A stretch of 64,000 nucleotides of DNA from Phycisphaerae bacterium (lineage in GTDB: Bacteria > Planctomycetota > Phycisphaerae > UBA1845): positions 1 to 64,000 of the forward strand of contig JAJVHU010000022.1 of the NCBI GenBank assembly GCA_022072505.1, given 5' to 3'. Made by a program: the position numbers and the translations under genes. Positions 57,761 to 64,000 of this stretch are shown here, in pieces. The notes under the pieces are model-generated. The model ran no database searches, was not told the DNA's origin, and saw nothing but the letters and a program-made list of their open reading frames with translations. The first letter of the stretch is position 1, and each line of letters opens with the position of its first letter.

Positions 57761-57803
57761 AAAAAAACGCGTCGGCCGTGCAAGGTCAGCCCCTGCACGG
57801 CCG
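57761..57803 (-). terminator. Intrinsic terminator of the multihaem cytochrome gene
   Basis: On the minus strand a perfect ten-base stem (CGGCCGTGCA/TGCACGGCCG at 57803-57773) is followed within a few bases by a run of seven T. It lies 20 bases past the stop codon. Confidence 0.88.
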
Positions 57804-57822
57804 GCGCGAACTGAGTTGAGCA

Positions 57823-59214
57823 TTACAGGCCGAGGTCGGTCAGGATCTCGTCGGCCTTTTCAAGCATGTCTCGGACGTAGTCCGGGTTGTGCATGCCGAG
57901 GCTCCCGTCGTTCAGGGCGTAGTAGTACAGGAAGCGGACCTGCTTGATCTCGTTCGAGATCAACGCCTGCTCCTCTTCCGGCGGTCCGCCGTTGGCGATG
58001 TACTCCCACGTCGTCGGGTCGCCCAGGCGCGTCAGGATGTCGTCGAGGCGTCCTTGAATCTCGGTCTGAAGCGTCGTCAGGCGAGCTTCGGCCTCCCCCT
58101 GGCTGGCGTGGCATCCGGAGTTGGCGCATCCGGCGGTGTTCACCTGGAAGTCGTGCCCGCTGATCGCCGGCGCCTCTTCAGATTCGAAGTCCTGGCGATA
58201 CATGTGGCACGTCGCGCACTGCTCGGGCGCGCTGGCGTGAACCGAGACGCGGCTGAACACCAGAAGATCGGTGTCTTCCGGGATCGGCATCTCGCCGACA
58301 TAGACGTTCGCCTGGTTGCTGTGATGCGGCGGACGTGAGTTGGATTGCCACGTCCGGCCGCGGTCGTGGTGGCACTGTCCGCAGAGGTTGAACCGCTCGG
58401 GGTTGGTCGTGTCCTCGACGGTGTTGGACGGCGTGGGGTTGGCGACTTCCGGGTAGCGGAGCTGGTAATCGCGCCCGTCCTCGGTGAACGGGGCGTTGCC
58501 CGTCCGGGCGTGCGGATCGTGGCAGATGGCGCACGTCACGGCGTTCATGTCCTCATGCGCGACGCCAAGCAGGTAGTCGTCCGGAACCGTCTCGCCGCGA
58601 ATCAGCGCCAGGTAGCGGAAATCGCCGGAGTGACACGTTCCGCAGTTGTTCAGCGCCAGCCCCTCGGCGAACTCCTCCGCCGGTCCCTCCGTCACCGACG
58701 CGTGTCCCGACGTTTCCCACTGCTCGAAGTTCGGATGATGCTCGCCCGTGTGACACGCGCCGCAGACGCTCGCCGCGATGCTGATCGGCGGACGCAGCGA
58801 CTCGTCGTTCACGTTCTCAACGTGATCAAGCCCCGGACCGTGGCAGTTCTCGCATTGCACGCCGGCCAGCGCGTTCGTCGTCGCGCGATCGACGAACCCG
58901 CCTTCCTCGCCGAACCCGACCGTGTGACAGGGCAGGCACACCGCATTCGATCCCTGCCCGATCGCCTCCAGCGTGTCCAACGCCTCGGCGTGCAAGGTCT
59001 CGGCCCAGTCATCATGAATCCCGCTGTGACACTCGGCGCATCGCGCCGCGCCGACGAACTTGCCCGTCAGGCCGCTGTTCCCGCCGTTTTCGTTTTCGTT
59101 ATCCGTCGGCGGCGTCGGCGGGCAACCGATGATCGCCATCAGACATACCGCAGCCGCCGAGGCCGCCGCCGGCGTCCACGCCGCCCGCCAGATCGAACTC
59201 CTGTTGCGACGCAT
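57823..59214 (-). CDS. Nine-haem-site c-type cytochrome lipoprotein
   Basis: A 463-residue exported lipoprotein (lipobox AIIGC; ATG at 59214 with AGGAGG). Eight CxxCH sites are read in order: CAECH, CLPCH, CENCH, CGACH, CGTCH, CAICH, CGQCH and CATCH. They are followed by CANSGCH, a CX4CH site that could hold a ninth haem. A helical C-terminus follows (DDILTRLGDPTTWEY, FLYYYALNDG, NPDYVRDMLEKADEIL). The layout recalls the multihaem cytochrome family of HAO, NrfA and octahaem reductases, but I cannot assign it to one. No active-site CxxCK motif is seen. It may carry electrons in periplasmic nitrogen or metal metabolism. Confidence 0.9.
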   Translation of the reverse strand: MRRNRSSIWRAAWTPAAASAAAVCLMAIIGCPPTPPTDNENENGGNSGLTGKFVGAARCAECHSGIHDDWAETLHAEALDTLEAIGQGSNAVCLPCHTVGFGEEGGFVDRATTNALAGVQCENCHGPGLDHVENVNDESLRPPISIAASVCGACHTGEHHPNFEQWETSGHASVTEGPAEEFAEGLALNNCGTCHSGDFRYLALIRGETVPDDYLLGVAHEDMNAVTCAICHDPHARTGNAPFTEDGRDYQLRYPEVANPTPSNTVEDTTNPERFNLCGQCHHDRGRTWQSNSRPPHHSNQANVYVGEMPIPEDTDLLVFSRVSVHASAPEQCATCHMYRQDFESEEAPAISGHDFQVNTAGCANSGCHASQGEAEARLTTLQTEIQGRLDDILTRLGDPTTWEYIANGGPPEEEQALISNEIKQVRFLYYYALNDGSLGMHNPDYVRDMLEKADEILTDLGL

Positions 59215-59409
59215 GCGCAATCCTCCTGATAAGAAACATGGACGGAAGTTGAAGACCGATGATTTCCCGCCGACCCTCACCCGGGGAACCCGACCGCGCC
59301 GTCGGTGATGTTCTTCACCCGCCCGAGTGCGTCGCCGATTCCGTCAGGCTAACCTGCCGCGGATCGTTTTCAAGACCTTCGGCAAATTTTGATAATGACA
59401 TGGGCAATT

Positions 59410-59447
59410 CACGTGCCACGCCCGCGTCCGCGCGGGGGTGTCACGTG
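59410..59447. repeat. Long GC-rich inverted repeat
   Basis: CACGTGCCACGCCCGCG and CGCGGGGGTGTCACGTG flank a four-base loop, 15 of 17 positions paired. It lies 196 bases upstream of the cytochrome ATG and could be an operator, hairpin or terminator-like structure. Nothing else was recognised in 59215-59845. Confidence 0.65.
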
Positions 59448-59845
59448 TCGCTTGCGTTGTGTGAGAATACGCAGTTCGGCACGCTTTAAGAGTGCGCATC
59501 GTGAGTTCGACGCAAATCCTGATTGAGGAGAATCAACCAGCCGTCTTTTGCCGCGAGAGACCCCCGCTCGGGGTCGCTCGATCGTCTTTGAGTTCGAACC
59601 TCGTCAAATCCCCCGGGAAATGAGCAAAAACGCCTCTTGTTTCATTGTCCGGGGAGGCGTCGGCCCGTCGGGTTCGTTGTAAGACCTTCGGGCTGGGAAT
59701 TCCGGCGATCCGTCGCGAAGTGCGCGGTTTTGCGCTGCTGACGGGTATTACAGATACAGGCGGGGGTTGCGAAATCTCCCCTCCCGCGTTTCCTGTCGAG
59801 AGTCACGGAATCCGACCTTCCGGAAAAGCGCGAAAGTCGAGATTA

Positions 59846-59945
59846 GACGCTGTTTCAAAACGGTCGCCCACCGGTTCGGCCGGCTGGAATCCCTGGCGGA
59901 ATTCGCGCGGGCTGAAGCCGCGCGGCTCGGTTTTGAAACCGCGTC
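59846..59945. mobile_element. Family A repeat element, long variant
   Basis: 100 bases between TTA flanks, GACGCTGTTTCAAAACGG to CCGCGCGGCTCGGTTTTGAAACCGCGTC. The ends match the other copies but the interior is replaced or expanded. It lies in the 1-kb gap before pheS, where no other feature was recognised. Confidence 0.8.
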
Positions 59946-60294
59946 TTACAATCCTGCGGCGATATCGGCGGGCGTCAAGGCTCGCAGCGTCACCTCTTCA
60001 AGACCCTCAAGGCGATGCGCACCGGAGTCAAAGGCGCTGCGCCTCCGAGTCCGTTAGAGACTCGGGTGTTGTCGTTGTGACTCGTTGCTTCCCGTGCGGG
60101 CGCGTTGCGGCGGAAACCGTCAGGATCGGCTGATTGCCCGCGACCGGACTGAGACGAATACGGGAGGGTTCGATCGGTGAGAACCCTGCGAGGGGGCGCG
60201 CGGGTTTCCCTCGGTTCGCCACGTGCGATATATTGAGCGCGAGAGTCAGGCATCGTGATCCCGGCGGATCGTAAACCCGACAGGTCAGACATCC

Positions 60295-61362
60295 TTGAAC
60301 ACGAATTCGCATCAGGAGGAGCTTCAACGCCTTGAACAGGAGGCCTCGTCGCGCGCGGGCGCGGTTCAAACCGCGGAGGACTTGAGGCGCGTCGAGTCGT
60401 CGCTGCTGGGGAAGGACGGTCCTTTCGGCGGGCTTCTGAAGCACCTGAAGACGCTCCCGCCCGAGCAGCGCGGCGCGTTCGGACAGGCCGTCAACGGCGC
60501 CAAGGCGCGGATCAAGGCGCTGCTGGAGGAGCGGCTCGCCGCCCTCGAATCCGCCGCCGCCCGCGCGGAAAACGACGCGGCGCATGCCTTCGACCCCGCC
60601 TTGCCGGGGGCGCAGCGTCCGCTGGGCGGCGTCCACCCGGTCACGGCGGTGCAGTGGGAGATCGAGCGGATCTTCGTGCGCCTCGGGTTCACGATCGAGG
60701 CCGGTCCGGAGATGGAGACGGAGCATTACAACTTTGAGGCGTTGAACATCCCGGCGGACCACCCGGCGCGCGACATGCAGGACACGTTCTGGCTGAAGAA
60801 CGGGAGGGTGCTGCGCACGCACACGTCGCCGGTGCAGGTTCGGGCGATGCACAAGTTCGGCGCGCCGTTGCGGACACTGGTTCCCGGGCGCTGCTTCCGC
60901 TACGAGACGATCGACGCCTCGCACGAGAACACGTTTCATCAGGTCGAGGGCCTGATGATCGACCGCGACATCAGCATCGCCAACCTGATCGCCCTGGCGA
61001 AGCTGTTGCTGTCGGAGGTGATGCACCGCGAGGTCGAGCTGCGCATCCGTCCGGGGTACTTCCCCTTCGTCGAGCCGGGCATCGAGATCGACATGAACTG
61101 CCAGATCTGCGGCGGCCAAGGATGCCCGACGTGCAAGCACTCGGGGTGGGTGGAGATTCTTCCGTGCGGGATGGTGCATCCCAACGTGTTGCGGGCGGGG
61201 CGGATCGACCCGGAAGCGTGGACGGGGTTCGCGTTCGGACTGGGGCTCACGCGCCTGGCGATGATGAAGTACGGCATCCGCGACATCCGCGTGCTCAACG
61301 CCGGCGACCTGCGCCCCCTGGTCGGCGCAAGACGCCTGACCGGTCCGGTCATCAAAGGTTGA
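60295..61362 (+). CDS. pheS: Phenylalanine-tRNA ligase alpha subunit
   Basis: A 355-residue PheS. The N-terminal coiled coil (about residues 1-90) leads to the class II core: VHPVTAVQWEIERIF, FTIEAGPEMETEHYNFEALN, HPARDMQDTFW (motif 1/2 region), LRTHTSPVQVRAM and the motif 3 segment GFAFGLGLTRLAMMKYGI. Only a TTG (60295) can start the protein: a TGA lies 39 bases upstream and no ATG or GTG occurs before the conserved region. pheT does not follow; the next gene is a cardiolipin synthase on the same strand. Confidence 0.96.
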   Translation: MNTNSHQEELQRLEQEASSRAGAVQTAEDLRRVESSLLGKDGPFGGLLKHLKTLPPEQRGAFGQAVNGAKARIKALLEERLAALESAAARAENDAAHAFDPALPGAQRPLGGVHPVTAVQWEIERIFVRLGFTIEAGPEMETEHYNFEALNIPADHPARDMQDTFWLKNGRVLRTHTSPVQVRAMHKFGAPLRTLVPGRCFRYETIDASHENTFHQVEGLMIDRDISIANLIALAKLLLSEVMHREVELRIRPGYFPFVEPGIEIDMNCQICGGQGCPTCKHSGWVEILPCGMVHPNVLRAGRIDPEAWTGFAFGLGLTRLAMMKYGIRDIRVLNAGDLRPLVGARRLTGPVIKG

Positions 61363-61468
61363 CCCCCGCCGACGGCGATCCCCGAGCGCGGACGCGGATC
61401 CTCCCGCCGCGCCCGCCTGCTCTTGACGTCGCGCAGCGATGTCAAGGGGGGGAGGCGTTGATGGAAAG

Positions 61469-61502
61469 GCAATAGGCAGCAGGCAACAGGCGGCAGGCAG
61501 CG
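61469..61502. repeat. Heptad repeat, GGCAATA type
   Basis: About five seven-base units (GGCAATAGGCAGCAGGCAAC and on) in the gap between pheS and the cardiolipin synthase gene. It has the same orientation as the copy at 41771. Confidence 0.85.
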
Positions 61503-61572
61503 AGGCGAACGGATCCCCGCCCGCGACTTCGTCACTCCTCACGTCCGCCCAACCCGGCTAGAATCCGCGAAC

Positions 61573-63024
61573 ATGCCCGCGTGGATGGAAAACGGTTGGG
61601 CCGTCATCGGGTTCGTCGCCTGGTTGTTTCTCGCCGGTCTGGCGGCGGGGCACGCGATCATTTTCAAGCGTGACCCGCGCAGCAGCGCCATCTGGGTGCT
61701 GCTCATTCTGCTGCTGCCTTATGCCGGACCCTGGTTGTACTGGGTTCTGGGCATCAACCGTCTCGAACGCAAGGCGCAGCGCATCCTGGGCCAGCGCGCC
61801 AGACCCTTCAACGTCGACGGCGAACCCGAGCGAGTCGCCTCCCCCGAGGAAATCCGCCGCATCGTCGGCCATCTTGAGCTGCTTCGGCACGTGACCGACC
61901 GCGTGACCCCGATGCCCCTGCTCAAGGGAAACCGCCTCGTTCCCCTGCACAACGGCGAGCACGCCTACCCCGACATGCTCGCCGAGATCCGCGGCGCGCA
62001 GCGCTCCGTCACCCTCATCAGCTACATCTTCGATTGCGACGACGTCGGGTACGAATTCGCGGACGCGCTGGCGGAGGCGGCCGATCGCGGCGTGCATGTC
62101 CACGTCCTGGTCGACGGCATCGGCGCGCTCGGCCAGGTGGCGCGCATGACCCGGCGCCTGCGCAGGACGCGCGTTGAAACGGTCCCGTTTTTCCCCGTGC
62201 GGATCCCCTTCGGACGGCTGCGCATCAACCTGCGGAATCACCGGAAAATCCTGGTGGTCGACGGGCGCGCCGCGTACACGGGGGGGATGAACATCTCCGC
62301 GCGCCACCTCGTCGCGCGGGACACGCCGCACCGCTGCGAAGACCTGCACTTCCGCATCACGGGCCCCGTCGTGAACGAGATTCAGCACACGTTCATTGAA
62401 GATTGGCGCTTGGCGACCGGGCGGATGCTTGACGGTCAGGACTATCTCTCCGCCCAGGCGCCGATCGAGGGCGCGGGCGCCCTGTGCCGAGGCATCGCCA
62501 GCGGTCCCGATGAAGACCTCGAGCGCATTCACTGGTACCTGCTCGCGGCGTTCGCGGCGGCGCGATCCAGCGTGGACGTGGTGACGCCGTATTTCGTCCC
62601 GACGATGTCGCTCATCTCGGCGATGGTGATGGCGTCGCTGCGCGGCGTGCGGGTCAGGCTTTTTCTGCCTTCGGTCGTGGATCATGCCTTCATGCGCTGG
62701 GCGGCCGACGCCTATCTGTGGCAGGTGCTTGAACACGGCGTCGAGGTCTACCGCCGCCGGCCGCCTTTCGTGCATACCAAGCTCGCCGTCGTGGATGACG
62801 TGTGGACCCTGCTGGGCTCCGCCAACCTGGATCGCCGCAGCTTCCGCCTCAATTTCGAGTTCAACGTCGAGGCCTATGACCGCGACCTCGCCCGCGGATT
62901 GACCGGCTGGCTCACCTCGCTGATCCCGGACTGCTCGCGCGTCACCCTGGAGGAAGTGGACAGCCGCCCGATCCCGACGCGACTGCGCGACGGCCTCGTG
63001 AAGCTGTTCTCGCCGCACCTTTGA
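61573..63024 (+). CDS. cls: Cardiolipin synthase (phospholipase D type)
   Basis: A 483-residue membrane enzyme that condenses two phosphatidylglycerol molecules into cardiolipin. Two N-terminal hydrophobic helices (GFVAWLFLAGLAAG and WVLLILLLPYAGPWLYWVLG) precede two PLD domains. The HKD motifs are readable: NLRNHRKILVVDGRAAYTGG and FVHTKLAVVDDVWTLLGSANLD. The length is usual for ClsA. The next gene, pcm, lies 70 bases downstream. Confidence 0.93.
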   Translation: MPAWMENGWAVIGFVAWLFLAGLAAGHAIIFKRDPRSSAIWVLLILLLPYAGPWLYWVLGINRLERKAQRILGQRARPFNVDGEPERVASPEEIRRIVGHLELLRHVTDRVTPMPLLKGNRLVPLHNGEHAYPDMLAEIRGAQRSVTLISYIFDCDDVGYEFADALAEAADRGVHVHVLVDGIGALGQVARMTRRLRRTRVETVPFFPVRIPFGRLRINLRNHRKILVVDGRAAYTGGMNISARHLVARDTPHRCEDLHFRITGPVVNEIQHTFIEDWRLATGRMLDGQDYLSAQAPIEGAGALCRGIASGPDEDLERIHWYLLAAFAAARSSVDVVTPYFVPTMSLISAMVMASLRGVRVRLFLPSVVDHAFMRWAADAYLWQVLEHGVEVYRRRPPFVHTKLAVVDDVWTLLGSANLDRRSFRLNFEFNVEAYDRDLARGLTGWLTSLIPDCSRVTLEEVDSRPIPTRLRDGLVKLFSPHL

Positions 63025-63094
63025 CGGTAAAACCCGCGGTCGGCGCCGCGGAAGGACCGCGGCGCGACACGATGATGAGCCACTCCGGCGACAG

Positions 63095-63766
63095 ATGAGC
63101 CACCCCGACGACACCGGAAGAGATGACGCAGGCATCCTCGCACGGCGGCGGATGATCTTCGATGACATCTACCGCCGCGGCGTCCGCGACGAGCGCGTGC
63201 TGCGCGCGATGGAGGACGTCCCGCGCGAGCAATTCCTCCCCCCCGAGTTGCAGGACGCCGCCTTCGAGGACCGGGCCTTGCCGATCGGCGCGGGTCAGAC
63301 GATCAGCCAGCCCTACATCGTCGCGTACATGACCGAACAGCTCGACGTGACGCCGGAATCCCGCGTGCTCGAGATCGGCACGGGCAGCGGCTATCAGACC
63401 GCGATCCTCGCCCGCCTTGCCCGCGAGGTGTACACCCTCGAGCGCATCGACCGCCTTTGCGAACCGGCATGTCGCCGGCTCGAAGCCCTCGGCGTCGCCA
63501 ACGTCCGCTTCCGTTGCGGCGACGGCACGCTCGGCTGGCCCGACGCCGCGCCCTTCGACCGCGTCATCATCACGGCCGCGGGACCGAAAGTCCCCCCGGC
63601 CTTGCTCAATCAACTCGCCGACGGCGGCATCCTCGTCGCCCCGATCGGCGATGAACAGGATCAAAGACTGCTGAAGGTGCAGCGCTACGGCCCCCGCCTG
63701 ATCGAGACGCCCCTCATCGCCGTCCGCTTCGTCCGGCTCATCGGGGAGAGCGGCTGGAAGGAGTAA
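63095..63766 (+). CDS. pcm: Protein-L-isoaspartate O-methyltransferase
   Basis: A 223-residue PCMT repair enzyme that methylates isoaspartyl residues in damaged proteins. The SAM motif LEIGTGSGYQTAILARLA, the upstream REQFLPPELQDAAFEDRALPIGAGQTISQPYIVA segment and the post-I motif (VYTLERIDRL) are intact. The C-terminal GGILVAPIGDEQDQRLLKV is family-standard. The length is normal. It follows the cardiolipin synthase gene on the same strand. Confidence 0.95.
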   Translation: MSHPDDTGRDDAGILARRRMIFDDIYRRGVRDERVLRAMEDVPREQFLPPELQDAAFEDRALPIGAGQTISQPYIVAYMTEQLDVTPESRVLEIGTGSGYQTAILARLAREVYTLERIDRLCEPACRRLEALGVANVRFRCGDGTLGWPDAAPFDRVIITAAGPKVPPALLNQLADGGILVAPIGDEQDQRLLKVQRYGPRLIETPLIAVRFVRLIGESGWKE

Positions 63767-63779
63767 CGCCTCCGTTTTT

Positions 63780-64000
63780 TCACGCCCGGTACTCGACGCT
63801 CATCAGCAACTCGGTGAAGCGCTCGAAGGATTGCCAGCAGGTGTACCCCGGCCAGCCATAGATGGCCTCGCGGGCGAGGGGGCGGTAGGTGGCGGTGTAG
63901 AGCGTGCCCCAGCCCTGGGCGAAGGCGGTGGAAAACAGCGGCGGTTCGAGGAAGCGCGTGGCGAAGCGCTCGGGCGTTTCCTGCGGATCCTCCAGGCAGG
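63780..64000 (-). CDS. C-terminal end of a gene entering the window, possibly C45 acyltransferase
   Basis: A minus-strand frame open to the window edge that ends in TGA at 63782-63780. The 73 visible residues (FLEPPLFSTAFAQGWGTLYT, then YRPLAREAIYGWPGYTCWQSF) resemble the C-terminus of C45 family autoproteolytic acyltransferases related to acyl-CoA:6-aminopenicillanate acyltransferase. In that family the chain ends near a TLYTAVYRP-like strand and a YRWP turn. The catalytic cysteine would lie outside the window. The family call is moderate. Confidence 0.55.
   Translation of the reverse strand, partial: CLEDPQETPERFATRFLEPPLFSTAFAQGWGTLYTATYRPLAREAIYGWPGYTCWQSFERFTELLMSVEYRA

Noticed and set aside
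59560-59620. tRNA gene suggested by GTTCGAACC near 59590
   Set aside because: No matching acceptor stem, anticodon loop or CCA-proximal pairing could be drawn around it.

Overview
The window is high-GC DNA (about 67% G+C by hand count in a typical stretch) and looks like a chromosomal piece of a planctomycete. This rests on family content: DUF1501 with a Tat signal, DUF2961, FG-GAP and beta-propeller/cytochrome c secreted proteins, and an LptF/LptG pair. It also rests on a solitary 16S rRNA gene with its own promoter and terminator and no 23S or 5S nearby. Class-level placement needs the 16S compared with references.

Layout. 1-10.4 kb: DUF1501 protein; an SRP RNA followed by dnaX-ybaB-recR; Glu/Leu/Phe/Val dehydrogenase; a small Cys-motif protein; a GAF histidine kinase with an NtrC-type regulator. 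10.5-15.7 kb: sugar epimerase, SAM methyltransferase, RtcA, FG-GAP lipoprotein. 16.3-26.3 kb: one minus-strand operon, in transcription order Rrf2 regulator, dihaem c/haem b subunit, molybdopterin subunit, small helical protein, hemerythrin, four-cluster Fe-S subunit, TorD-like chaperone and an unknown protein. The catalytic and Fe-S subunits resemble the periplasmic nitrite oxidoreductase (NXR) family of Nitrospira and anammox bacteria, not NarGH. This is the most striking system in the window. 26.4-37.1 kb: CopA-type ATPase, a BNR-propeller/DUF4198 pair, a propeller-dihaem protein and a PQQ-like propeller protein.

37.5-43.8 kb holds the PrkA-YeaH(DUF444)-SpoVR stress module, interrupted by Uma2 and HNH nuclease genes and by a frameshifted four-helix-bundle (S23/IVP) gene between inverted heptad repeats. 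44.0-46.1 kb is the 16S gene. 46.3-51.6 kb is a restriction/toxin island: a probable PIN-toxin module, then a beta-class DNA methyltransferase overlapping a HEAT-repeat protein with a possible nuclease motif. That pair sits between a DUF262/HNH C-terminus and an M.EcoRI-like N-terminus; next comes an Mrr fragment interrupted by a small repeat element. 51.9-64 kb carries two LptF/LptG permeases, DUF2961 protein, ABM-fold protein, multihaem cytochrome, PheS, cardiolipin synthase, Pcm and the end of a possible C45 acyltransferase.

Three dispersed repeat families run through the window. Family A is 77-100 bp with GACGC...GCGTC inverted ends flanked by TTA. Family B is about 98 bp with CAGTCCGTTGAA-type ends. 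The third is a GGCAATA/GGCAACA heptad microsatellite. They interrupt genes or supply stop codons, so they are probably small non-autonomous mobile or amplifying elements. No transposase gene was seen.
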